A DNA stretch of 51,694 nt from Elusimicrobiota bacterium (lineage in GTDB: Bacteria > Elusimicrobiota > Elusimicrobia > UBA1565 > UBA9628): positions 1 through 51,694 of the forward strand of contig JACRNU010000046.1 of the NCBI GenBank assembly GCA_016234805.1, in the 5' to 3' direction. A program made the position numbers and the translations under genes. The stretch's first letter is position 1. Every line of letters starts with the position of its first letter. The notes below the pieces were generated by a model. It ran no database searches and had not been told where the DNA came from. It was given only the letters and a program-made list of their open reading frames with translations. Shown here one piece after another: positions 24,664 through 32,775 of the stretch.

Positions 24664-25716
24664 TTGGGGAAACTGCGCCACAAGCTGCTCTTGGCCGCCG
24701 GGTCCGTCATCCTATTCTTCTGCCTCATGGAGGCGGTCGTGCGCAAGCTCCCGGACAGCCAGCAGCTCCTGCTCCGGCCTTCCACTCTCCCAGGGCTGGC
24801 CTACGAGATCGTGCCGAACACGAGGGTGCGCTACGGCACCCCCCGCGTCTTCGCCGTGAATCGGCTGGGATTCCGCTACCGCGACATCCCGCAGGGCAAG
24901 CCCTCCGGGGTCTTCCGCGTGTTCATGCTCGGCGACTCCGTCGTCTTCGGGCAGGGCACCTCCCAGACGGACCTTTCCGAGGAGCTCGAACGGCTGCTCA
25001 ATGACCGGGACCCCTCGGGCCTCGGCAGGAAGTTCGAGGTCGTCAACACGGGCGTGCCCAGCTACACCACCTGCCAGGAGCTGGTCCTGCTCAACGGGCG
25101 CATCGACGCCTTCGAGCCCGACCTCGTCGTCGTGGGCTACGCCGCCAACGACCCCGAGAAGCCGCGGGTCCCTTTCGGCCTCGACTTGGCGAAAGGCTCC
25201 ATCCCTCTCTGGTGGCGGGCCTATCACGGCGTCAAGCAGCGCGTGATCTTCGTCAAATGGCTCATGGTCAAGGTCTCCCCGCTCATCGTCAGGCTGAGGG
25301 GACACGCCTATTACGGACCGCCCGTGGACCCCAACGAACAGGTCCGCTACATCCAGACCCTCCACGACCCCAAAGGAAGCTACTGGAGCGATTGCCTTGG
25401 ATGCATCGACGGGTTCGGAGCCTACCAGAAAGGCAAGAAGACTCCCGTGCTCTTCGTGGTCTTCCCGATGTTCAACCACCTGGCCTCCCCGGAGCTGAAG
25501 GCCGTCTACCGGCAGGTGGCGGACGCCGCGCGAAGACACGGGCTGGACGCCCTGAGCCTCGACGGGGCGTTCCGCGGCCTGGACAAGGCCGCGCTCGCCA
25601 AGTACCGCGGGGACGGCATGCACCCGTCCGACGAGGGACATGTCTTCGCCGCGCAGGAGGTCCGGCGGCGCCTCTTGAAGAACCCCCGACTGCTCTCGGG
25701 CCGGGGAAGGCTCTGA
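24664..25716 (+). CDS. Membrane-anchored SGNH/GDSL hydrolase
   Basis: 350 aa from a TTG. One N-terminal transmembrane segment (LLLAAGSVILFFCLMEAVV) anchors a periplasmic domain. FMLGDSVVFGQGT (block I Ser at 92) and DGMHPSDEGH near the C-terminus (block V Asp-x-x-His) give the catalytic triad. VVVGYAANDPEKP carries the block III Asn. Family members add or remove acyl groups on glycans or lipids. TATAGT ends 9 nt before the TTG and no ribosome binding site is visible. Its place among glycan genes favours O-acyl modification of a surface polymer. Confidence 0.85.
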   Translation: MGKLRHKLLLAAGSVILFFCLMEAVVRKLPDSQQLLLRPSTLPGLAYEIVPNTRVRYGTPRVFAVNRLGFRYRDIPQGKPSGVFRVFMLGDSVVFGQGTSQTDLSEELERLLNDRDPSGLGRKFEVVNTGVPSYTTCQELVLLNGRIDAFEPDLVVVGYAANDPEKPRVPFGLDLAKGSIPLWWRAYHGVKQRVIFVKWLMVKVSPLIVRLRGHAYYGPPVDPNEQVRYIQTLHDPKGSYWSDCLGCIDGFGAYQKGKKTPVLFVVFPMFNHLASPELKAVYRQVADAARRHGLDALSLDGAFRGLDKAALAKYRGDGMHPSDEGHVFAAQEVRRRLLKNPRLLSGRGRL

Positions 25717-25741
25717 GGCGTCGGACCCGGAAGCAGGGCGC

Positions 25742-27904
25742 CTACTGAGCGGGGCCGGCCAGAGCGGCCGCAATCCCTTCCTTAGTGCCCTCACGGTCCG
25801 CGATGCGGCGGTACTCCTCCCGCGAGGGGGTCTGCGTCCGCCTCGATTCGATCTCCGCGAACTCATCCACCAGGATGACCCAGCTCGCCCCGGTCGTGGA
25901 GGCGTCCTCCCAACCCGGGCTCTTTCCACCTGACGGCGGGAGCCGCCACTTCGGGGGCCGGGCATAGTAGGAATGAAGCATGGCCCCGCGCACCCCCATC
26001 GTGGCCCAGAATCGGGTCACCTCGCGCTCAAGATCATGGGCCACCGGCACGATGACGCGGGTGTCGGCGGAGAGATCCTCGTCCTCATGCCAGCGTGCGA
26101 GCCAATCCTCCGCGGTCCGACGATCTCGCGCCGGAGACTCGAGCTCGTCTTTCAACAGCAAGGGCCGCATCCCTATGTCCTCGCAGGAGACCAGGTGCAG
26201 GCCGTAGAACAGCTCCTTCATCCACGCCAACTCCTTTCCCAGAGCCATGCGCCGCTGCCCGCTCTCCTTGAGCCCGCGAAGCCCATCGAGCCCTGGCCCG
26301 GGCAGGGTGGCCTTCAGGAATGTCTCCAGGAACGCGTAGGACCTGGCCATCCGCAGGTAATAGGTGGGGTTGGGCTCCACGCGCAAGCGGGGAGGCAGGG
26401 GCGTCCTCGGCCTGCCGCCCTCATCCTCCGCAAGCGAGCCCATGGCGAACATGCCCATGAGGGCGTGAGTTTCCCGGCGCTTGGTCAGGATGGCCGCGAA
26501 CGCCTTGAGCATCCGCTTCTTGTATTCCTTGTCGAGCATGAGCTTCCCGTTCTCAGCGCCGCGCTCAGGAAGGAGGAAAGTCTCCAGGGCATAGGCCTGG
26601 TATTCGTACCAGCCGGCCTTGGCCCCGGGCTTGAGGTCGAGCTGGCCCGAGCGGATAGCCTTGACCAGCTCCAGCATGAGGTCGGCTCCAGGAGGCAGGC
26701 CTGCCCCGAAGAGCTTTCCGAACAGCAGATCCTCCTTGGAGCGCGGACACGGCAGCAGGCTCTTCGTTGACTGGGGAACGGCAGCGCCCCCCCCTTGAAC
26801 GCCTGCGGCATCCGCGAAGGAGGGGGCCCGGCTCGCTCCGGTCTCGAGCCGGCCGAGCCAATCAAGGAGTCTGACATAACGCGCCATGAGACCCGGCTCC
26901 CGGGCCAGGAGCCCCGCGATCTCGACGGCCCGCGGATCGCGGGAGTCAAGCTCTTTTTGGAAAAAGCGAAGGAGGATGTAGGCCTGCCCCAGTTCGGGCG
27001 ACCAGCCGTAGAAGCCGAAAGGCTTGGAACCCAGCTCCTGTCCGAAATCTTCGATGTAGCGCTGGCCGTCCCCGGGAACGTTCGCCGCGCGGCTCGGAGC
27101 CAGCCTCCCCCCCACCTTGAGGCCGGCCCACACCCAGGCATAAGCCTTGCCTCCAGGTTCGAGTCGGTCGAGCAGGGCATCGAGGAACGCTCCGATGTCC
27201 GAAGCCGGACCTGCGGCAGGCCCTCGGGCCGCGGCAAGATGCAGGGCTGCCAGGAGCCCGTCATCGAACTGCTTGGCCTTGCCGTCCATGGCATTGACCG
27301 AAGGCAGGAGACGCTGTCCTTTCGTTGACAGCGCGGCCGCGGCTGCCGAGTAGCTCGGATAGAGGCGGGAGAAGCCCCTGTCGAATCCCGGCTTCTCCTT
27401 TCCGATACTCAAGGCGATGACCGCAGGGCTGACATTGACCTGATAGCCCTCGAACATCCGGGAGTCCACCAGGTCCGGCTCGAAGACCGGGTTCTTGTCC
27501 TCGAGCCGGTCGTCCTTGAAGAGCTCGTATCGTTCCAGGCCTCGAAGTTCGGGCAGCTTGACCACCACGGCAAGCCCGTGCAGGACCGCCCAAGGCAGGA
27601 TGATCACGGCCCATCCGAGCCCGAGACCGGCCGGGAGCACGATGTGCTTGAGGATGGGGATTGCCGCGAAAGGCAGTTCCCTGGAGAACAGCCGGCGGAC
27701 CGACGCTGCGGCCCAGCCGAAGCCTGCCGCGACCGGCAGCAGCGCCGCGCACGGGATCAAGGCGCGCAAAGCCGTCGCGAGCATGTCGATGTCCATGCCC
27801 AGGCCGAAGCGGACCCATAGGCTGACACCCGCCGGAACTCCGACGAGAACGAACGCCAGCCACCAGACCAGGAGGGCCCATTTCTTCGGCCAGGGCAGCG
27901 GCAT
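25742..27904 (-). CDS. Unrecognised large membrane-anchored protein
   Basis: 720 aa from the ATG at 27904, 5 nt after the GT2 stop. Residues 8-110 hold three hydrophobic segments; the remaining 600 residues look soluble and largely helical. Noticeable stretches are GWYEYQAYALETFLLPER, PNPTYYLRMARSYAFLETFLK and TRVIVPVAHDLEREVTRFWATMG. The arrangement recalls DUF3160-type extracellular proteins, but I cannot confirm that. It forms a two-gene unit with the upstream GT2. The open frame continues far upstream antisense-free, overlapping the GT2 in another frame; that part is not coding. Confidence 0.65.
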   Translation of the reverse strand: MPLPWPKKWALLVWWLAFVLVGVPAGVSLWVRFGLGMDIDMLATALRALIPCAALLPVAAGFGWAAASVRRLFSRELPFAAIPILKHIVLPAGLGLGWAVIILPWAVLHGLAVVVKLPELRGLERYELFKDDRLEDKNPVFEPDLVDSRMFEGYQVNVSPAVIALSIGKEKPGFDRGFSRLYPSYSAAAAALSTKGQRLLPSVNAMDGKAKQFDDGLLAALHLAAARGPAAGPASDIGAFLDALLDRLEPGGKAYAWVWAGLKVGGRLAPSRAANVPGDGQRYIEDFGQELGSKPFGFYGWSPELGQAYILLRFFQKELDSRDPRAVEIAGLLAREPGLMARYVRLLDWLGRLETGASRAPSFADAAGVQGGGAAVPQSTKSLLPCPRSKEDLLFGKLFGAGLPPGADLMLELVKAIRSGQLDLKPGAKAGWYEYQAYALETFLLPERGAENGKLMLDKEYKKRMLKAFAAILTKRRETHALMGMFAMGSLAEDEGGRPRTPLPPRLRVEPNPTYYLRMARSYAFLETFLKATLPGPGLDGLRGLKESGQRRMALGKELAWMKELFYGLHLVSCEDIGMRPLLLKDELESPARDRRTAEDWLARWHEDEDLSADTRVIVPVAHDLEREVTRFWATMGVRGAMLHSYYARPPKWRLPPSGGKSPGWEDASTTGASWVILVDEFAEIESRRTQTPSREEYRRIADREGTKEGIAAALAGPAQ

Positions 27905-27909
27905 GAGAG

Positions 27910-28638
27910 CTAATCCGTGAAGCGGTAGCGCAGGATGGCCCAGAGAACCTTGGTCCCGTCGCGCCAGAAGCGGATCTTCTTGCCTTCCGCCCGGGAGCGG
28001 GCCTTGTAGAAGACCGGGACCTCGGCGAACACGCAGCCCCTCTTGGCGAGCTTGGCCGAGATCTCCCAGTCGTAGTCGAACCAGTCGCTGCGCAGGGTCA
28101 GGGCCTTCAAGTGCTCGGCCTTGAAGACCTTGAACATGGTGGCCCCGTCGCTCAAGGAAGTGCCGTAGAGCAGGTTGAAGAGCCCGGTGAAAAGGACCCC
28201 GCCGAGGTTCACGAACATGCCGTAGAAACGCTCGAGACCGGCGAACCTGCGGAACTGCCAGCTCTGAGGGGAGCGCAGGGTCCGGGACCCGAACACCACG
28301 TCGCAGCGGCCCTCCCTCAAGGGGGCCAGCACCTTGGCGTAGTCGTCGGTCGAATACTCGAGGTCCCCGTCCTGGATGAGCACCACGTCCCCGGTCACGA
28401 GCGCCAGGCCTGTGCGCACCGCGGCGCCCTTGCCGTGCGGCGCGTCCTCGTAGACCGCCCGGACCCCGGGCCGCGCCGCGTAGGACCGGACGATCTCGCG
28501 GGTGCCGTCGGTCGAGCCGCCCTCCACGATCACGAGCTCCTTCTCCACGCCTTCGAGCTTCACGCCGAGCACCGCGTCGAGCAGGGTCTCGACCGTGGCG
28601 CGCTCGTTGAGCACCGGGATGATGATGGAGAGCTTCAC
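27910..28638 (-). CDS. Family 2 glycosyltransferase (dolichol-phosphate mannose synthase-like)
   Basis: 242 aa, GTG start. LSIIIPVLNERATVETLL, IVEGGSTDGTREIV and LIQDGDLEYSTDDY (D-x-D equivalent DGD) are classic GT2/DPM1 motifs; GSRTLRSP and YDWEISAKLAKRG follow the family. It should load a sugar onto polyprenyl phosphate in the inner leaflet. TAGAAT ends 6 nt before the GTG with no ribosome binding site. The 720-aa membrane protein follows 5 nt downstream and may use or flip the product. Confidence 0.88.
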   Translation of the reverse strand: MKLSIIIPVLNERATVETLLDAVLGVKLEGVEKELVIVEGGSTDGTREIVRSYAARPGVRAVYEDAPHGKGAAVRTGLALVTGDVVLIQDGDLEYSTDDYAKVLAPLREGRCDVVFGSRTLRSPQSWQFRRFAGLERFYGMFVNLGGVLFTGLFNLLYGTSLSDGATMFKVFKAEHLKALTLRSDWFDYDWEISAKLAKRGCVFAEVPVFYKARSRAEGKKIRFWRDGTKVLWAILRYRFTD

Positions 28639-28644
28639 CGGCCC

Positions 28645-28650
28645 ATTCTA
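28645..28650 (-). promoter_or_regulatory. TAGAAT box 6 nt before the GT2 GTG
   Basis: The hexamer is followed by GGGCCG and then the start codon, one of the closest spacings in the window and consistent with a leaderless message. Confidence 0.45.
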
Positions 28651-28697
28651 CAAAGTTAATTGATATCATCATTAGAACGACCCTGGAGGCCCTTTCT

Positions 28698-29999
28698 ATG
28701 CGCCGCCCTCTCATCCTATTGGCCATCCTCATCTCAGCTGTTCCGGCCCGCGGCCAGCTGGTCAGGATCGGCGCTGCCGCTGCCGTGCGCGGCAAGGTCG
28801 AAGCCCTGGCCCCGGTCAAGGGCGCGGTGGGCCGCATCCTCTCCAGCGGCAAGGAGGTCTACCTGCGCGACGCGGTCACCACCGACAGCCAGGGGCGCAT
28901 GCAGGTCATGCTGCTCGACGAGACCGTGTTCACCATCGGGCCCAACAGTTCGCTCGTGCTCGACGAGTTCGTCTACGACCCCGCCTCGGGCGCGGGCAAG
29001 ATGACGGCCCGGGTCACCAAGGGCGTGTTCCGCTTCGTCACGGGCAAGATCGCCCGAGAGACCCCCTCCAACATGAGGGTCAAGCTCCCGGTAGGCGTCA
29101 TCGGCATCCGCGGCACCATCGTGATGGGCAAGATATACTCCCCCACCAGCGCCTTGGCCATGCTCATGGGCCCTGGCGCCAGGAACAACGCCGACGAGCG
29201 TCCGGGCCAGATGGTCGTGTCCGCGGGGGGCAAGGACTCCATGGCCAGCAAGCCGGGATCCGGCATCGACATGACCCCGGCAGGGCCTTCCGCGCCCTAC
29301 ACCGTGCCCCAAGCCAAGGTCGACGAGATGTCAGGAGATCTCTCGCCCAAGGCCAGCGATGCCCCGGCCAAGGGCGCGTCCGCGAGCGGCGGGACCGCGT
29401 CATCCTCGGAGGGCTCGGCCTCCGAAGAATCCGGCCAGACCACGGCCGGAGCCTTGAGCGACCTTTCCCAGACCCAGTCCGTGTCCGAGACCAGCACTGA
29501 GAGCGGGACCCTGACCCAGGACGCGTCGCAGACCGTCCAGGACAACTCCACCTCCAACACCGGCGGGGTCTCCACCTGGGACGCCCTGGCCGCGACCTCC
29601 CTGCCCGACGGCTACTACAACACCTCGGGCGTGGCCGCCTGCTCCGGCAGCTACTGCGGAGCCAGCGGGTCGGCCAGCTACAGCGCTTTCATCGACATCA
29701 GCTTCGCCTCCAATATGATCACAGGCGCGAGCTTCTCCGTGGCCTGGCCCGGCGGAGGAGGATTCTCGAACTCCACCATGAGCGGCCCGATCAATTTCGG
29801 CTCCGGCTCCGGCCCGGCCCAGGTCATGAGCATGGCGGGCTATCTCACGAATCCGGCCTTCAACAACACGAACCTCACCTTCCTGACCGACAACGGCGTG
29901 GCCGGGGCCAAACTGAGCATCGACCTCCATGCCAACAACGGGCAGGACTCCATCTCGGGCTGCACCGGCCTGGCGACCGGCTCGTACACCCTGCCCTGA
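28698..29999 (+). CDS. Secreted FecR-domain protein with Ser/Thr-rich tail
   Basis: 433 aa. A signal peptide (PLILLAILISAVPARG) is followed by a FecR domain: GKVEALAPVKGAVGRILSSGKEVYLRDAVTTDSQGRMQVMLLD... and VKLPVGVIGIRGTI. Unlike anti-sigma FecR proteins there is no cytoplasmic domain; this secreted form is common in extracellular structural or adhesion proteins. Residues 170-290 are a low-complexity Ser, Thr, Gln, Gly linker, and the last 130 residues are Gly/Ser-rich and beta-like with a Cys pair (AACSGSYCG). TGGAGG lies upstream of the ATG. Confidence 0.8.
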   Translation: MRRPLILLAILISAVPARGQLVRIGAAAAVRGKVEALAPVKGAVGRILSSGKEVYLRDAVTTDSQGRMQVMLLDETVFTIGPNSSLVLDEFVYDPASGAGKMTARVTKGVFRFVTGKIARETPSNMRVKLPVGVIGIRGTIVMGKIYSPTSALAMLMGPGARNNADERPGQMVVSAGGKDSMASKPGSGIDMTPAGPSAPYTVPQAKVDEMSGDLSPKASDAPAKGASASGGTASSSEGSASEESGQTTAGALSDLSQTQSVSETSTESGTLTQDASQTVQDNSTSNTGGVSTWDALAATSLPDGYYNTSGVAACSGSYCGASGSASYSAFIDISFASNMITGASFSVAWPGGGGFSNSTMSGPINFGSGSGPAQVMSMAGYLTNPAFNNTNLTFLTDNGVAGAKLSIDLHANNGQDSISGCTGLATGSYTLP

Positions 30000-30022
30000 T
30001 CCCGCAGAGGGACGGGGAAGGG

Positions 30023-30751
30023 TCACTCGGGGACGAACTCGAAGGACTCCACGACCACCTCGACCCGAGCGTCCTCCTGGACCCGGGCCCCGGGCCGCAG
30101 CCAGAGATTCATCATCGCATTGGCCGACCCTTCCTCCACCGGCGCCTCCGCTGTCCAGCTTAGGACTCCGCCCTTGTCGGACGCGCTCTCGAAATCCACC
30201 CGGTCCGGCCGCAGGCTCATGGAGTGCGTGGAGCGGCCCGGGCTCAGCGCGCCCGGGAACCTCTGCGACCTCCCTTCCTTCTCCGCGGGTTGGACCGAGA
30301 ACAGGATTTCCGGCGTCCCCTCGTCAAGGAACTCGATGTCAGCCTCGCGATGATGCGGGACAGCCTCCCCGGCCCAGGTGAAGAGGCCCAGGACCGCGCC
30401 GTGAGGCAGGAGCCTGTGGCCAGGCGAGAGCGTCCAGCGGAAGGTTCCGCGACCGTAACTCCTGACTGAGGCGACCTCGGCGCAGACCCAGCGCTTGCCG
30501 CGCCGCTTCAGTCTCAGATGAAGCCGTCCCTCCTTGTCCACGCGGACGCTGTCCGACTTCACTCCGAAGAAATTGGGACCGGGCCCCCTGGGTGTCCCGG
30601 CGTCGCCCCGGATGGTCCACTCCTCCCCGGCGAACCTGATGCCGCGCTCACGCCAGTCGCGGCCCACAGTGGCACAGCCCGCCAGGACGAGAGAAGCAGC
30701 CACGGGGACCATGCGGAGGAACAGACCGACCGGCAAAAAATTCCCATCCAC
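30023..30751 (-). CDS. GH16-like lipoprotein
   Basis: 242 aa, GTG start. The lipobox LAGC (23-26) marks an anchored lipoprotein. The body is a beta-jelly-roll glycoside hydrolase family 16-type protein: YGRGTFRWTL, then HHREADIEFLDEG with an ExDxE active-site pattern (EADIE), then VDFESASDKGG and a C-terminal VEVVVESFEFVPE strand. GH16 enzymes cut or transglycosylate beta-glucans and galactans. TATCAT ends 6 nt before the GTG. It is convergent with the FecR gene and leaves only 23 bp between stops. Confidence 0.75.
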   Translation of the reverse strand: MDGNFLPVGLFLRMVPVAASLVLAGCATVGRDWRERGIRFAGEEWTIRGDAGTPRGPGPNFFGVKSDSVRVDKEGRLHLRLKRRGKRWVCAEVASVRSYGRGTFRWTLSPGHRLLPHGAVLGLFTWAGEAVPHHREADIEFLDEGTPEILFSVQPAEKEGRSQRFPGALSPGRSTHSMSLRPDRVDFESASDKGGVLSWTAEAPVEEGSANAMMNLWLRPGARVQEDARVEVVVESFEFVPE

Positions 30752-30791
30752 AACGAGATGATAGCATGGCCGCCACTACCCTGAAATCATG

Positions 30792-30832
30792 AAGTCCGGC
30801 GCGGGGCGCCCAGGACGCCCCGCGCCGGACTT
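30792..30832. terminator. Strong bidirectional hairpin terminator, 17-bp stem
   Basis: AAGTCCGGCGCGGGGCG (30792-30808) pairs perfectly with 30816-30832 around a 7-nt loop (CCCAGGA). TTT follows on the plus strand and the minus strand ends in a short AT-rich run. It sits just after the Cys-rich protein gene and so should end the arsR-linked transcript. Confidence 0.75.
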
Positions 30833-30838
30833 TCCCGC

Positions 30839-31000
30839 TCAGCAGCCCTTCTTGCCGGAGCCCTTGGCGTCACCGCCCTTGGAGCAGCAGCAGTTCATCA
30901 GCGTGGAGAGGCACTCCTTGACCTTCGCGCCGATGATCTCCACCCGCAGCCCCTTCTCGGTCTCCGTGACGTCCACGTTGCAGCACTTCTTCTCTTTCAT
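30839..31000 (-). CDS. Small Cys-rich protein in the ArsR locus, possible metal binder
   Basis: 53 aa, too short for a standard gene caller threshold of 60. The ATG at 31000 is preceded by AGGAGG at good spacing. The sequence has paired Cys near the N-terminus (KKCCNVDV), a central amphipathic part (EKGLRVEIIGAKVKECL), a CCC triplet (LMNCCCSKGG) and ends KKGC: seven Cys in 53 residues. It is downstream of an ArsR-family gene and has its own operator-like palindrome (31022-31039). I infer a metallothionein-like or metal-delivery role. No family name is claimed. Confidence 0.75.
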   Translation of the reverse strand: MKEKKCCNVDVTETEKGLRVEIIGAKVKECLSTLMNCCCSKGGDAKGSGKKGC

Positions 31001-31021
31001 GACGACCTCCTCTTATTGACG

Positions 31022-31039
31022 CATAGCTTTTCGTCTATG
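31022..31039. promoter_or_regulatory. Second ArsR-type operator, before the Cys-rich gene
   Basis: CATAGCT (31022-31028) and GTCTATG (31033-31039) form an imperfect inverted repeat with the same ATAGAC/GTCTAT half-site and 4-nt spacing as the arsR operator at 31363-31382. It lies 22 nt before the Cys-rich start codon. Confidence 0.55.
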
Positions 31040-31056
31040 TGTAAATACCAAAAAAA

Positions 31057-31359
31057 TCAGTCCCCGGCGGCTCCTTTCCCGGTCTTCTCAGCAAACCTTT
31101 GCATGAAATCCGAACACCTGGAGGAGACGCAGCACTGGTTGAGCCTGTAGAAGACCTCCTTGCCTTCCTTGCGGCACTCCACGACCTTGGCGCTTTTGAG
31201 CACCCCGAGATGGTGGGAGATCGAGGGTTGCTTCATCTTGAAATGCTTGCAGATCGCCGAGACCGACATCTCCCCCCGCGCCAGCAAAAGCATGATCTTG
31301 ACGCGGTTGGCGTCAGCCACGGCCTTGAAGAAACTGCAGCAATCGAATTCCACGCTCAT
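31057..31359 (-). CDS. ArsR/SmtB-family metal-responsive repressor
   Basis: 100 aa winged-helix protein. Residues 10-70 follow the family (FFKAVADANRVKIMLLLARGEMSVSAICKHFKMKQPSISHHLGVLKSAKVVECRKEGKEVFYRL), including the recognition helix QPSISHHLGVL. Cys7, 8, 37, 62, 76, 77 and 82 offer thiol sites for arsenite, antimonite or a soft metal. It should dissociate from DNA on metal binding. Its own promoter carries a near-perfect palindrome (31363-31382) just upstream of the ATG, and a related site precedes the Cys-rich gene, so both are likely autoregulated together. Confidence 0.9.
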   Translation of the reverse strand: MSVEFDCCSFFKAVADANRVKIMLLLARGEMSVSAICKHFKMKQPSISHHLGVLKSAKVVECRKEGKEVFYRLNQCCVSSRCSDFMQRFAEKTGKGAAGD

Positions 31360-31362
31360 AAC

Positions 31363-31386
31363 ATATAGACTAATGTCTATATTATA
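31363..31386 (-). promoter_or_regulatory. arsR promoter and palindromic operator
   Basis: ATATAGAC (31363-31370) and GTCTATAT (31375-31382) are a perfect inverted repeat with a 4-nt centre. On the minus strand TATAAT (31386-31381) overlaps it directly, so bound repressor would block RNA polymerase. The start codon is 21 nt downstream. Confidence 0.8.
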
Positions 31387-31443
31387 ACCTCCAGTGCCGC
31401 TCCTGTCAAGGGCTCAGCCATCAAGGAAAAGACCCGTTCCTGG

Positions 31444-32019
31444 TCAGGGGGACGCAGGGGTCGATTGGGGCGGGGGTTCTGCGCCGAAAAGCTCGCGCTT
31501 GTCAGCTTCGACGAGCGACTTGAGATTGTTCAGCCCCCAATCGAGCATGCCGCCGTGCATCGAGTCCGCCACCGCGGCAAGGTAGCCCTTCAGGACCGGG
31601 GTCGCCGATCTCCCCCGCACGCGCCAAGTCGCGATCGTCGCGTTTTCCAAAACGCGGAACTCGATGGAGCCGCGGCCGTCGCCCGCGCCGCTGTCAAAGG
31701 AGTAGTCGAACGCGATCCCAGCCGTGGGCGAGGACTCCGTGATCTTCACGCGCCCGGGACCGGGCCGGCCCTTGAGCGAGACCGTAGATCCCACCCCGGA
31801 GGTCTGGGCGCCGAAGGAGAACTTGGCGGCAGGGTCGAGGTCCTTCCACGGCCACCACTGCGGCCAGCTTCGCAGCTCTCCCACCCAGAGGTAGACCTTG
31901 ATGGGATGCTCTTTGATCTCGATGGAGCGCGTGATCTCGTACTGATCCGGAAGGATGCTCCCGACTGCGGCGAAAAGGACGGCCCCAGCGGCCAGGAAGA
32001 TCAGGACTCCCTTGACCAC
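31444..32019 (-). CDS. SRPBCC-type (polyketide cyclase/START-like) protein
   Basis: 191 aa, GTG start. One N-terminal membrane segment (GVLIFLAAGAVLFAAVGSIL) precedes a START-like domain: ITRSIEIKEHPIKVYLWVGELRSWPQWWPW is the typical first strand and helix of SRPBCC proteins, and KFSFGAQTSGVGSTVSL and AIFDYSF-type strands follow. Such proteins bind hydrophobic ligands in a helix-grip pocket. The GTG is 3 nt after the EcsC-like gene stop, so the two are co-expressed. Confidence 0.75.
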   Translation of the reverse strand: MVKGVLIFLAAGAVLFAAVGSILPDQYEITRSIEIKEHPIKVYLWVGELRSWPQWWPWKDLDPAAKFSFGAQTSGVGSTVSLKGRPGPGRVKITESSPTAGIAFDYSFDSGAGDGRGSIEFRVLENATIATWRVRGRSATPVLKGYLAAVADSMHGGMLDWGLNNLKSLVEADKRELFGAEPPPQSTPASP

Positions 32020-32022
32020 GCG

Positions 32023-32703
32023 TCAGTCAACGGGAACCGCGTCGACGGCGAGGACCTTCTTCCGTCCCTTGCGGCTCACGCTTTGGCCGCGCCCCTCCGG
32101 CAGCCCGGGCGAGCCCAGGGCCTCGATCGCGGTCTGGCCGACCTCCTTCGTGTCGCGGTATGAATAGGCGGCGACCGCGGCGGAACCGATGACGGGCAGC
32201 CAGCGAGCCATGAATCGCCCTGCCACCATCGAGAGGAGGTCTCCCACGATGACCCGCAGGACCCGATGGAACACCACGACGGTCGTCTGCGAAACGATCA
32301 CGCGCTGTCCGGTCCGGACCACGATGTCCTTGACCGCGTCCGAAGACACGTGCCGGAAAAGGCAGTACATCATCATCTCCCGGGTCAACCGGGACTCCTG
32401 GCCGTAGACCGCCGCGATGTCGGAGACCAACCGGGCCTGCCGTCTCCATACTGCCACCAGGTCGGGAATCATGGTCAGGACCCCGAGCGGCCCGGACGGC
32501 AGGGCCAGCGCTCCAGACAGGAGCGCGGTATGCCGCGCCGCCTCGGTTGTCAGCCCGCGTGCCGCGGCCTTTGGATCCGCCTCCTTCTTCTTGTCGCTGA
32601 CTGGTATGTCGTTGACCACCTCGGCCAGGAGCTTCTGCAGTTTCGGCAGCATCTTGGCTGATGCGCGCTGGAACGGCAATGGTGCGGCGGGTTTTCTTTT
32701 CAT
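32023..32703 (-). CDS. EcsC-family-like protein
   Basis: 226 aa. TALLSGALALPSGPLGVLTMIPDLVAVWRRQARLVSDIAAVYG is characteristic of EcsC-family proteins, followed by helical hydrophobic stretches (VIVGDLLSMVAGRFMARWLPVIGSAAVAAYSYRDTKEVG). Function is not established. A basic Ser/Lys-rich tail ends the protein. It forms an operon with the SRPBCC gene downstream. Confidence 0.75.
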   Translation of the reverse strand: MKRKPAAPLPFQRASAKMLPKLQKLLAEVVNDIPVSDKKKEADPKAAARGLTTEAARHTALLSGALALPSGPLGVLTMIPDLVAVWRRQARLVSDIAAVYGQESRLTREMMMYCLFRHVSSDAVKDIVVRTGQRVIVSQTTVVVFHRVLRVIVGDLLSMVAGRFMARWLPVIGSAAVAAYSYRDTKEVGQTAIEALGSPGLPEGRGQSVSRKGRKKVLAVDAVPVD

Positions 32704-32775
32704 GTCGGATCCAGACCTCTTGCGTATGATAGCATTCCTCGGCGGGACCTATTCCCATTCCGACAGGATCCTGCC

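Noticed and set aside
30792..30832. A fourth copy of the palindromic element
   Set aside because: The hairpin is unrelated in sequence, lacks the GTGCCGC and AGCGGCC blocks and is best read as a terminator.
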